Part shown: positions 9,130-18,751 of the stretch, piece after piece
Layout of the letters: each line of letters opens with the position of its first letter
Position numbering within the stretch: the stretch's first letter is position 1
Assembly: GCA_963576735.1 (NCBI GenBank)
Contig: OY755177.1
Span: 19,840,001 to 19,904,000, forward strand
From: Bedellia somnulentella
Taxonomy: Eukaryota > Arthropoda > Insecta > Lepidoptera > Bedelliidae
Direction: 5' to 3'
Length of the DNA stretch: 64,000 bases
Notes under the pieces: generated by a model
What the model saw: only the letters and a program-made list of their open reading frames with translations
Database searches by the model: none
What the model was told of the DNA's origin: nothing
Made by a program: the position numbers and the translations under genes

Positions 9130-11793
9130 TTAATACTCGTCCCGAGTATTATTGCTTCCATGGTACTTCGCAAGTCGATCGATGTGAACTATTTTCCAAG
9201 CCCCTCTAGGTTGGCGTTGAATTCTGTACGTTACATCGTTTATTCTAGTGACCACCTTGTACGGTCCTTCCCACCTATTTTGTAACTTAGGGGACTTCCC
9301 TTTCTGGCGAGTTGGATTGTGTAACCAGACGAGCATACCCTCTTCGAAACGCGGCGTGTTAGCTTTACGGTCATATCTGGTTTTCATCTTTTCACTAGCA
9401 TGTAAACCATTTTCACGCACTAGGGAATGTACATCTTGCATTCTTTCCCTCAAATCGCTTACATATTCAGTTACACTCTGCGGCTCATCTGGTGACCCTC
9501 CTGTCAACAAATCTACAGGCAATCGTAGCTCTCTTCCGAAATTGACGAAAGCAGGTGTTTCCTTCGTGCTTTCGTGAACAGCTGACCGGTAAGACAGTAG
9601 AAATAATGGAATGTGTTTGTCCCAGTCCTTCTGATGTTTTTCAACCATCTTCGCCAACTGTCTCTCCAGTGTTTGGTTGAACCTCTCCACCATTCCATCT
9701 GACTGAGGACGATATGGCGTCGTCCTGGTTTTATGCATTCCAAGCAGTTTGCACACCTCTTGAAATACTTGTGACTCAAAATTTCTTCCCTGGTCAGAGT
9801 GTATCTCCAGGGGCACGCCAAATCGACAGATCACTTCCTCAACCAGTTTTGTAGCCACAGTTATTGCTTCTTGATTGGGTATGGCAAACACTTCAGGCCA
9901 CTTAGTGAAGTAATCCATCACCACCATGAAATATTTATTTCCGGACTCTGATTGTGGAAACGGTCCAGCCACATCAACGGCAATCCTCTCCCAGGGAGCT
10001 CCCACATTGTACAACCGTAATCCCCCTCTACTCCGGGTCTGCGGACCTTTCACCGCGGCACACGTTGTACATTTCCGGCACCAGTCCTGTACGTCGTCCC
10101 TACAATGAAGCCAGTAAAACTTCGCACGAACCTTCTGCAACGTACGATTTACCCCAAGATGCCCGCCCGAAACACCGTCATGTGTTTCCCGCAGTACATC
10201 TTTAACCTTGGCTCTGGGCACGACCAATTGTAGGTGCTCTTCTTTACCGTTGGGTTTCTCCCACCTCCGGTACAGTAGACCATTGATCAGAACCAGGCTG
10301 TTCCATTGCGCCCAGTAAGCTTTCGTACTCACTCCTGTGGACGCTACTTCACTCCAAGCCGGTTGATCGTGTTTTTCCTTCTTCCATTTCATGATGGGTC
10401 TGAGGTTCTCATCTTCTTCTTGGGCCTTCTGCATAGCTTCTGTTTCCCATCCATCCAATGGACAAATTCGAGTCACTTTCACGACCTCCTCCTTCGACTC
10501 TTGCTTCCTGCAATGTTTACAGTCTTGATCATTGACACAGCCCAATATCACCAAACTGTTCCCGTTACAGGCTTGTGAGATGGTCATTGTCGGGGCTTTC
10601 TCCTCTCTAGCCAGCACCTGCCCCCCGATCCTGGCTAATGCTCGTTTCCCTGGACTCCTCAGCGGGCAACTTAATCTCAAATGGCCCCTTTTCCCGCAGC
10701 CATAACAAATCGGTCCAGTACTCCTTCCGACGGGTGCTTTAATGACCTTGACGTCCTCATTTGCTTCCGCAATCTCACGAAGTCGATGAGTTTGGCGCGT
10801 ATCCTGGCGGCAAGCTTCAACTTCTAGAGCGTTCGCCAAGGCATCCTTGAGAGACGTGTGGTGTTGAAGTCTCACCGCTGTTCTCACTTCGATATCTCTG
10901 ATGCCGTCGACGAATGCTTGCACCAGGTTCATTTCCACCGTCTTCGGATCTACACTGGGATAGGCCTTGCGGACGAGCTTCTCGATTTCAAGGGCCCACT
11001 GCTGAAGTCCCTCTCCAGAACGCTGGACCCTATCACGCAGCTGAGCGCGGAACACGTGCTCCAGGTGTCGCTCTCCATAGCGAGACTCCAACGCATCCAG
11101 CAGGTCCTTGAAACCACCACTCGGAGTCGGCAGCGCCTCTATTACTGACAGTGCTTGACCTCGGAGCGCCACCGTCAGTGCAGTCAAACACTGTTCATCA
11201 GTCCAACCATTGGCAGCCGCAACAGTCTGGAACTGATGTCTATACGCCGACCAGGATGTTGTTCCGTCGTAGGGAGGAACCTTCACACGAGGACCATGGA
11301 CAGCTACTACATTCTCACCGGAGACAACCTTGACCGGTCGTGATTCAAGCTGCAGAACCCTTTTCTCCATTCCGCGGAAGTCGGTCTTCATGTCATCGAT
11401 ATCTTTCTCAATAGTGGTTACCTGCTCCTTCATCTGCTCTACGTCTTTTTCCACAGTAACCACCCGACCACTGACTTCATTGACCGCAGTGAGAACTTGT
11501 GAGAACTTAGTTTGCTGTTCCTCGCGCAACTCACGAACACCTTGTTTAACACCCTGTACCTCCGAATGTATGTTTTTCAACATTTCAACTATCATCGCCA
11601 AGTCAGTATTAGTTGCGGCCGCCGGCGCCGTTGATGTAGACGGCGCGTTAGTCACCGCGGACGTCTCCTCTAGAATGTCACTCCGAGGGTTCGTGACCGA
11701 TGACCATATTTCCGACAGCTGTTCACCCTCTGCGGCTTTCTGAGCGCGTGTCTTCACACCCTCTCTTCCGTCTTCCTTCGGCATAACTGGCAT
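9130..11793 (-). CDS. Gag-integrase fusion protein, protease/RT/RNase H deleted
   Basis: 887 residues from the ATG at 11793. It keeps Gag (one coiled-coil repeat unit instead of two, and a shortened segment after the zinc knuckle), the CCHC knuckle CYGCGKRGHLRLSC and the whole integrase. Right after VNDQDCK the frame jumps to KHCRKQESKE, which in the complete element lies 690 codons downstream, so PR, RT and RNase H are gone but the frame stays open. The integrase motif TPYHPQSDG of the full element reads TPYRPQSDG here, changing a usually conserved residue. The product could still assemble particles or package RNA; it cannot make DNA by itself. That the frame stayed open over nearly 2.7 kb is either youth or selection, which cannot be told apart from one copy. 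Confidence 0.9.
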   Translation of the reverse strand: MPVMPKEDGREGVKTRAQKAAEGEQLSEIWSSVTNPRSDILEETSAVTNAPSTSTAPAAATNTDLAMIVEMLKNIHSEVQGVKQGVRELREEQQTKFSQVLTAVNEVSGRVVTVEKDVEQMKEQVTTIEKDIDDMKTDFRGMEKRVLQLESRPVKVVSGENVVAVHGPRVKVPPYDGTTSWSAYRHQFQTVAAANGWTDEQCLTALTVALRGQALSVIEALPTPSGGFKDLLDALESRYGERHLEHVFRAQLRDRVQRSGEGLQQWALEIEKLVRKAYPSVDPKTVEMNLVQAFVDGIRDIEVRTAVRLQHHTSLKDALANALEVEACRQDTRQTHRLREIAEANEDVKVIKAPVGRSTGPICYGCGKRGHLRLSCPLRSPGKRALARIGGQVLAREEKAPTMTISQACNGNSLVILGCVNDQDCKHCRKQESKEEVVKVTRICPLDGWETEAMQKAQEEDENLRPIMKWKKEKHDQPAWSEVASTGVSTKAYWAQWNSLVLINGLLYRRWEKPNGKEEHLQLVVPRAKVKDVLRETHDGVSGGHLGVNRTLQKVRAKFYWLHCRDDVQDWCRKCTTCAAVKGPQTRSRGGLRLYNVGAPWERIAVDVAGPFPQSESGNKYFMVVMDYFTKWPEVFAIPNQEAITVATKLVEEVICRFGVPLEIHSDQGRNFESQVFQEVCKLLGMHKTRTTPYRPQSDGMVERFNQTLERQLAKMVEKHQKDWDKHIPLFLLSYRSAVHESTKETPAFVNFGRELRLPVDLLTGGSPDEPQSVTEYVSDLRERMQDVHSLVRENGLHASEKMKTRYDRKANTPRFEEGMLVWLHNPTRQKGKSPKLQNRWEGPYKVVTRINDVTYRIQRQPRGAWKIVHIDRLAKYHGSNNTRDEY

Positions 11794-11818
11794 CTTCAAA
11801 TCCACTTCTGTCACCAAT

Positions 11819-12304
11819 TGTTACGTACCGGGTTCTTAATTTGATAAATACCAGTCACACTTTCGTGCAATAAGGTGTAATTATATTTATTGACCAATAA
11901 CGCACTTTACACAACACAACAAACACTATCGATAATTAACTATCGATACTCGCACTAATTAACAACACTAATTTACTCCGTTATAGTAACACTGTCCACA
12001 CCGTTAAGCTTATTTCCGTAATCCATATATCACTGCACTGTCGTATTTAATTTCTTCGCTCTAGTATTTCGCTTGTTCTCGCTTTAGTTCTTCGCACTCG
12101 AATAACTCCGTAGCACGCGTCGCTCTTTATATATGCCAAATCTCAAATACGCGAATATTACAGAAAGTTCTAGTACCACATTCTCGAAAAGTCGATATTC
12201 GAGAAACATCTAGTAATTCCTTTACTTATTAGAATACTAGTAACGCCATCTGTTATCTAGTAGTGGCAAATCCTATCTCCTACTTGCGAACAGATGTCGT
12301 AACA
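11819..12304 (-). repeat. 5' LTR of deleted gypsy relative
   Basis: 486 bp, read as identical to 8628-9113. Followed by GTAT at 12305-12308. The primer-binding site lies immediately inside it on the minus strand. Confidence 0.93.
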
Positions 12305-12740
12305 GTATTACAACATATTCAAACACATACAAAAATAAAATAAAACAAAATAGCAGAGTAAAAATGATCAATCTTTGTGCGCTATTGTATTATAAACTAG
12401 GCCATAACTCAGCGTTTTTAAATGGTATATAGGAAACAATGTCTAAAAAGAGATATACTTATGACTTCATTAAATTATTAAAACAGAAAACGCAAATATA
12501 AATTATCAATAATATAATATAATGAAAAATGCTTCACGTTTTTTATTTATATATTTGTTCATAAAAGCTCTTACCGCGGCGCGCTGATAAGTAGGCTGAC
12601 AATGAGGCTCATTGTCTCTTTGCTTGTCAATAATTATCTTTATGGACGATTGAACAATACAACTGTGTATCTTACGCAGTACTTAGGTACAATAACAACT
12701 GATTATAGATTTTCCACGTTATTTTGTTAATTATTGTCTT

Positions 12741-12910
12741 GTTTTGCAAGGACAGTGTACTCACGTGATAGGGGGCAGGCCTATCGCCGTGCTATACGAA
12801 ACGTGGGTACTCTGAACACCAGGTGACAATGTCACGTGATGTTCAGAAGTATTAGTACCTCTGCCAACCCCTTCGGGGATATTCGGCGTGAACGTTTATG
12901 TATGTTTATG
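12741..12910. repeat. SINE family A, inverted composite
   Basis: Two pieces of the same SINE in opposite orientation: 12741-12798 is antisense (ggacagtgtactcacgtgat, then ctatcgccgt) and 12799-12910 is sense (acgtgggtactctgaacacc through ggcgtgaacgtttatg). The junction falls inside the family's central region. No tRNA head is present. Confidence 0.75.
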
Positions 12911-13371
12911 TTATTATTGTCTTGTCTCATGCTTCAACGAATTGTAAAATTAGACAAAGTAAAAAAAACATCCTTTGAACTTTGATGATACGTTGAAAAT
13001 TTTAGTAACAACGCTAGCTTTAAGTAGCTTTGTATTGATTCATCCTTACAAGGTGTCACATTTACGAGTAATCAACTCGTTACCACCTAATTTCATAACG
13101 TGACTTGCAATAAATACATTTAAATTTAGGAATAAAAAAACCGTTTTTAAATGATATCACACAAACTAAGATGGGCAGGATGTAAAAAATAAACTTTTAC
13201 AATAATGAAATACTTCTAGTTGGGCAAGGACGAAATTCCCCGTTGTTAATATTGTCATTAAATTAAATATTTTTTCCTTTTTTACAATTTGAAAATTATT
13301 AAAAGTGAGATTTTATGGCTTAACAGTAAGTTATATTTTTCTTTCCTTCTGATACCCAAATACTTCCAAAG

Positions 13372-13472
13372 CGTATCAACTTTCAAATGTGGCAGAGGAG
13401 ACTCTAGTTCTGTAGCTCTGTCTACCCCCTTTTGGGATTCAACACCGTGAGTATATGTATGTATGTATGTTG
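13372..13472 (+). repeat. Family B fragment
   Basis: Diverged 3' part of family B: caaatgtggcagaggag, a ctgtagctctgtctaccccc stretch and CCGTGAGTATATG followed by (TATG)n at 13448-13470. Confidence 0.6.
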
Positions 13473-13734
13473 AATATTTTCAAAGTTTAAAAAACTACAA
13501 CCATAATTCTATTTATATTCTATATTCTATACTTATGTTTTATCGATTCTCCTATCTACGAGTGTATGAAGCCAATTTATAAAATTTCGTTTGTTTATGA
13601 TCAATACCTACAGGTTGAAGTAGTTTACGTTGGTCTTTTTACACACTCATTACGTTAATACAAAAGTCAGAAAATTATTTGATTTTTGTTTCTAACAAAA
13701 ACGTACAAAAACCTACGGGGAGGTTTAATGTGCA

Positions 13735-13830
13735 ACCGTAATAGCTCGGGGGGTTAAACATCGTTTATCGTGCAAAAGATGAGGGTTCAAATCCCAGGTT
13801 AGACCCACACTGACATGTCGGATATAAACA
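13735..13830 (+). repeat. tRNA-like SINE head fragment
   Basis: Contains an A-box-like TAATAGCTCGGGGGG and a B-box-like GGGTTCAAATCCC at tRNA spacing, close to the head of SINE family A. It abuts a family B copy in the opposite sense. It is not a functional tRNA gene: no acceptor stem pairs. Confidence 0.6.
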
Positions 13831-13832
13831 AA

Positions 13833-14075
13833 CATACATATACTCACGGCTATAAATCCCTTAAAGGGGTAGCCAGAGCTAAGGAAGTAGAAGTTCCTTA
13901 GCCACTTTTGGAAAGTTAGGTGGGGAAAAGATGGCAAAATAAAGGATATTGGTGATGGGTCTCCAACCGCATCGCCCGAAAATGCCTAAGCCCTAATATC
14001 GTTAGTCGCCTCTTACGAACACCCACCGGCAGAAATGGGGTAGTGTTATTCTAAGCTGACACTACACAGCAATGA
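13833..14075 (-). repeat. Family B copy
   Basis: Nearly complete copy in reverse: CATACATATACTCACGGC at the left, CCAACCGCATCGCCCG in the middle, and gacactacacagc at the right end. It lies directly against the tRNA-like fragment at 13735-13830. Confidence 0.75.
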
Positions 14076-14151
14076 CTATAAGGGTTAATTTCAATTATAT
14101 GTTTCTAGTTTAAATGTGATAGCAGTTAAAAATACATTAAGAAAGTAAAAT

Positions 14152-14400
14152 ACATACATACATATTCTCACGCCGTTAGTTCCCATTGGGGTAGGCAGAG
14201 ACTATCGATCGCCACCTTGTACGATCCTGGCAAACCTCTCTGGCTTCGTTTACATCCATCAATCTTTTCATACATGCTCTTTTATTCTTCATACTGCGGA
14301 CACCTTTTTGAGCACATTTTCTATTTGATCCAAATGTGTCCTGCGAGGTCGTCCTCTACTAACATTACCTTCCACCTTTCCTCCTTTAAAATACATCTAA
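14152..14400 (-). mobile_element. 3' end of RTE-like LINE (5'-truncated)
   Basis: Reverse-strand match to the last ~230 bases of the LINE at 45469-47322: (TACA)n tail, CTCACGCCGTTAGTTCCC, GGGGTAGGCAGAGACTATCG, then the sequence coding for the ORF end, including the segment for GRPRRT. The match ends near 14400. Only the carboxy end of the RT protein is represented, with changes. Confidence 0.8.
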
Positions 14401-14427
14401 ATCTTTATATTACTTAACATAATAATT

Positions 14428-14527
14428 TTAGCTGTGTAGTGTCGGCTTAGCCAAGCATTAATCTTATTCCTTAGCTCTGGCTACTCCTTCTAGGGATTTA
14501 TAGCCGTAAGTATTTGAATGTATGTAT
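14428..14527 (+). repeat. Family B copy with internal deletion
   Basis: Has the family start (gctgtgtagtgtcggcttag) and end (ttccttagctctggctactc, then a GCCGTAAGTATTTG tail with TATG) but the ~150-base middle is absent. Confidence 0.65.
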
Positions 14528-15104
14528 AAATATTTTATTTTAGTCACTGAAAAGCTTATATTCAAATCGGATCACTTAAGCGCTATAGTGTGCGTGTTAT
14601 CATCGAAATATAGCGGCGTCGCTCGTCTCGGGGGAAATTAAAACCGGCGCAGTCGCGATTGGCTACTTATCGAAATGATCCGCCGCCGGCTAATTGAAAT
14701 GAAACCGAACGTTATTAAGAGTTTCTCATATATAATTTTGATACGCCAATCTATACATAGAAGATGTAGAAAATATGGATTTTCATGACAAAATAAGAAT
14801 ATACTGCCAAAAACTGTAATTGTAGTAACTGTAAATATACTAACTTATTTATGACTTGGCGGCAAACAAGCATGAGCAAGCCTTGTCTAGAACGCCAAAG
14901 TTTTAGGCGTCATTGTTGATTCTGGTTATTTCTTACAATTCAAGGTTGTTTAAATCGTATTTTTCATTTATGTTTTGCCATCAATTCAGTATTAAAATGG
15001 TTCACATAGTAGTTCATACGGTTAAACCAAAAGTCGTTTTTAAGATTTCCAAGCCATTAATTTTTTTATAAAAATGTTTCTATTTTGTTATGTGCTATTT
15101 AATA

Positions 15105-15290
15105 TTTACATACATACCTAAATACACTCACGGCTATAAATCTCAAATAGGGGTAGCCAGAGCTACAGAGCTAGAATCTTCTCAGCCACATTTGGAAATT
15201 GATAGGGGACAGAATGGTAGAAATAAAGTTTCGTTAGTGATGGGTCTTCAGCCCATCGCCCAAAAACTATTTAAAAAAGCCCCATATTTT
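15105..15290 (-). repeat. Family B copy, diverged
   Basis: Reverse copy: CTCACGGCTATAAATC, GGGGTAGCCAGAGCTA, then gtgatgggtcttcagcccatcgcc (motif positions 15236-15259). The 5' part is lost. Confidence 0.65.
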
Positions 15291-15527
15291 AAGAAAGAGG
15301 TACGAGGTAAGCGAGTAAGCCAGCACTACGCGGCATTAATATTCAAAATTTATTTATTTCTTATTTTGCAGTTACAAACTTTGAATAAAATTCATATTGT
15401 ATATTCATTACATTATTGTATGTGTAATTTCTTTATAAACACAGTCTCAATATCAATTTGTTTGAGAATCGAAAATATTTAAAGATTTTAGGCAAAATGG
15501 ATAAAGAAACCAATCACCAAACAGTTA

Positions 15528-15902
15528 TAAGCATAGCATAAAGCATAAACGTTCACGCCAAAAATCCCCGAAGGGGTTGGCAGAGGTACTAATACTTCTG
15601 AACATCACGTGATTTTGTCACCTGGTGTTCAGAGTACCCACGTTTTGCATGGACAGTGTACTCACGTGATAGGGGGCAGGCCTATCGCCGTTTTGTACGA
15701 ATACACTGTCACATGACTAAGTACAACTCAGCCATGTGGGTTTCCTCACGATGTTTTCCCTCACCGTTAACAACCGTGATAAATTAACCACACATATGTC
15801 TTTAGAAAAGACAAATTGGTGTTAGCCCGACCCAGGATTTGAACACTAGTCGTTTGCACGATAACCGAGTGTTCTACCCACTGGGCTATCACGGTTGCTC
15901 AA
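15528..15902 (-). mobile_element. SINE family A, full-length tRNA-derived copy
   Basis: Reference copy. Read on the minus strand it starts with a tRNA-like head: A box in TAGCCCAGTGGGTAG, B box in GTTCAAATCCTGG. The body includes a CACGTGA motif and gtgggtactctgaacacc, and the 3' end is GGCGTGAACGTTTATG-like with short tail repeats. The 12-bp target duplication ACCAAACAGTTA lies at 15516-15527 and 15903-15914. The promoter is internal (RNA polymerase III); mobilisation needs a partner LINE. At least nine other full or partial copies are in the window. Confidence 0.88.
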
Positions 15903-15984
15903 ACCAAACAGTTACAAAGGTAAAAATCGCTTTTCCCAAGAACTTTGAGTGTTTCATACTATTTTGTGTTACCTACGTTAAGAC

Positions 15985-16307
15985 GAGTGTAAGAACCTTT
16001 TAATCCGAACGTGTGTGTGTGTGTTTGTGCCGCTAAATATAACGTCCCTAGCTTGGTCGACTGTCGACGGACACGTGGTGAGAAAATTATTCATCGTTTG
16101 CTGCCAATATCCACTCGCACTGTGGAAAAGCTTGCTCCTGCTGGTGAGTGATTGCTTATTGGTATTTGGGCGGGCGAACTGCGGATCCGTATAATCTCGG
16201 CGGAACAGAGTGTCACCATCGGCTTGATTGGCCAGGTCATTGTTATACATCTTTTTGATAAAAATTGCCAGGATTTTATCAAATAACATCTCGGCTATTT
16301 CATACAT
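15985..16307 (-). other. Unidentified coding-like segment
   Basis: A 109-codon minus-strand frame whose middle (about 16040-16260) is richer in GC and in non-repetitive codons than its AT-rich surroundings and reads like ordinary protein, with stretches such as NDLANQADGDTLFRRDYTDP and KLFHSASGYWQQTMNNF. I recognise no domain. A possible splice acceptor (ATGAAATAG) lies just upstream near 16290. It ends beside a GT microsatellite (16012-16025). It could be an exon of a host gene, a remnant of an unfamiliar transposon, or chance. Confidence 0.3.
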
Positions 16308-16744
16308 TGTAGTTCAAAATGATAAAAATATACCTTATTTTAACATTAAAATAAAAGGTAAGTAAACAGTATACATATGCAAAATAGAACCAGTTGAGTA
16401 GAAAGCTATGTTTTGTAAGACGTAACATGACTTATTAGTTTGCTGTTAACATGTAGTTGTTTTGCGTAACTAATGTTCCCGATACGATCTAAGCCGATAC
16501 ATACGGGTACAGTATACGTACACGGATACTAGCGATGTTAGCCTTCCAACAAACACGTCTCATCAATCATCATTATCGCGCGCCATTAATTATAATTACT
16601 GTGTTATTTCAAATGATTACCGAGAAGAATACCTCCAGCGAGTATTGGCTGGTAATAATTTACACATTTCCAATCATTCCTAAATCACAGATAATTGTGA
16701 TCTCAATGACATTCATAAAAGTATCTGTACCAGCCAACAATAAC

Positions 16745-16978
16745 GACAGCCGCGGCCGAGTGGATAGGTGACTAGCTTCTCGGTCCGGAGGTTGCGGGTT
16801 CGATCCCTGCTGAGAGCAACATTTATGTGATGAAGATATTTGAATGTTTCTTACTCTTTTGTGTTATTTATGTGTATTATTATATAATATTTATAGTTGC
16901 GTTACTATCCCATAATACAAGTCTTTATTAGTTTGGGGCCAGCTTGATCTGTGTATAATATGTCCGCATATATATAAT
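16745..16978 (+). mobile_element. SINE family D, tRNA-derived
   Basis: tRNA-like head with an A box in GCGGCCGAGTGGATAGG and a B box in GCGGGTTCGATCCC, then a non-tRNA body with acatttatgtgatgaag, cccataatacaagtc and gtttggggccagcttgatc. A second copy lies at 29277-29516 (minus) and a tail fragment at 48838-48895 (minus). The head is of the long-variable-arm look (Ser/Leu-like) but is not a valid tRNA. Confidence 0.82.
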
Positions 16979-18384
16979 ATGAAAACTTCGGAGCTAAGTT
17001 TTCAAGCTAATGCATCATCATGTCAGAAAATGTATAAAACTCAAACAATAATTCCGTAGTTAGACAACAAGTACGTAGCATTTCGTAGCAGTTCGTAGCT
17101 CGTAGCAGTTGTTTGTTTCGTAGCAAAACTAAGAGCAAATGAAAACTCGTGGAGCGTGTGACGACTGCAAATAGACAATTGGTATTTACATAAATTTCTC
17201 TGTTGAGATGTTTTTGTTATTCACTGTCTGCAACTTGCTGCGAGATATTTGAATAAAGATGAAGGGTCCGTCTCACTGGGAGACTTGTCTGTTTTGTATC
17301 ACTAGATTTACAAATGTATTTCTTGTAAGAAATTCCAATGTAATTATGTTGTTTATATTAAAAACCGCTTGCCGTGTGAATACAGTTTAAAATACAACTC
17401 CTTGTGGGTATTGTATGAGATTTTAAAAGGTCAAGGTGATTATGAAGTAATTGAAAAATTAAAATTAATTATGCTGTAACTGACACGGCAAGCTGTATTT
17501 CAGTATTTAATGTATATATATGCTTATGTTATGTGTCAAAACACAATTGATTTTATACTTATCTGTTACAATAATGAATGCATGTGTACGTAGGACGTTA
17601 AACTAGTTTCCAAGAACATAACTAATGTTTACATATTTTGCTTTGCCTTGACTTTTATGACTCTATATTGATTTTTTACTATAAGTTACAAATGCTTTAA
17701 AAAAGAATCTTATATGAGTGATTAAAGAACTCTTTTATTCCTGATACATAAAATAATCATATATTTTATGACATAATTATTATATACTATACCTAAACAG
17801 GAGAAAACGATAAATATGTTATTTTAAATAATAATTTATAAAAACAGCCAGACTTTAGAATTAAGGGTCTGGAAAGGCCAAAATAGGTATCCCAAAATTT
17901 TGATATGTAAAACCAGAGATGATGCCGAGGTCGAAACAAATAATGTATGTTAGTACCAAGACCACCTTGATTCAATAAACCAAGATGGCATATAATGGCT
18001 GAGTAAATACCTTAACCATTCTTGTGCTTCTAATTTTTACATTTCATATCCTTTTTAAGTTATTAAAGTATCAACGAAGATTAAAAAATTATGACAATTA
18101 TGTTAGCATTAAAATCCTAAATATAAACTTCTGGCAAAACACAGTCTGCTTACTTACGAGTATGTCAAGGACACATAAGAACAAATTAATATTAGAAATG
18201 TCTTTTTTGGCGTACCCTATAATAAATAAAACTCTATTACTAATCTATTGTTTAGTTGAAAAGTTACTTCCTGCTATTAACATACGAGTACATACTGAAA
18301 TATTAACTACAGCCCATTTAGATCTAATGTATTCATAGAGAGTCAGCCGCGTTCCACCGCACAATACTGACAGAAATACGTCAA
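16979..18384. other. AT-rich stretch without recognised gene
   Basis: No domain-bearing frame seen. At 17067-17125 a degenerate cluster of CGTAGCA/CGTAGC units occurs (about five in 60 bases). The open frames at 17793-17975 and 18024-18338 have low-complexity, AT-driven composition and no recognisable motif. Confidence 0.5.
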
Positions 18385-18751
18385 TTTATACATATAAACA
18401 TAAACATAAACGTTCACGCCGAATATCCCCGAAGGGGTTGGCAGAGGTACTAATACTTCTGAACATCACGTGACTTTGTCACCTGGTGTTCAGAGTACCC
18501 ACGTTTTGCATGGACAATGTACACACGTGATAGGGGGCAGGCGTATCGCGGTTTTGTACGAATACACTGTCACATGACTAAGTACAACTCAGCCATGTGG
18601 GTTTCCTCACGATGTTTTCCCTCACCGTTAACAACCATGATAAACTAACCACACATACTCGTATGTCTTTAGAAAAGACAAATTGGTGTAGGCCCGACCT
18701 AGGATTTGAACACTAGTCGTTTGCACGATAACTGAGTGGCTATCACGGTCG
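18385..18751 (-). mobile_element. SINE family A, near full-length
   Basis: Reverse copy with the whole body, cataaa-type tail at the left (18391-18410) and a head shortened by a small deletion between the boxes (the usual gtgttctacccactgg segment is missing near 18738). That loss removes much of the A box, so this copy should not be transcribed from its own promoter. Confidence 0.8.

Larger units (their letters stand above)
8628..12304 (-). mobile_element. Deleted gypsy relative (gag-integrase derivative)
   Basis: LTR element in reverse orientation: LTRs at 8628-9113 and 11819-12304 (486 bp each, read as identical) and target duplication GTAT at 8624-8627 and 12305-12308. Its LTRs share the ends and most sequence of the element at 1341-7154 but carry about 19 extra bases near a TACGACAGTGCAGTG stretch, so it is not a direct deletion product of that neighbour. 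The interior lacks protease, RT and RNase H. Identical LTRs mean it was reverse transcribed recently, which requires enzymes from another copy. Confidence 0.93.

Noticed and set aside
16745..16815. Functional tRNA-Ser or tRNA-Leu gene
   Set aside because: It is followed by a conserved non-tRNA body found again at 29277-29516, so it is a SINE head.
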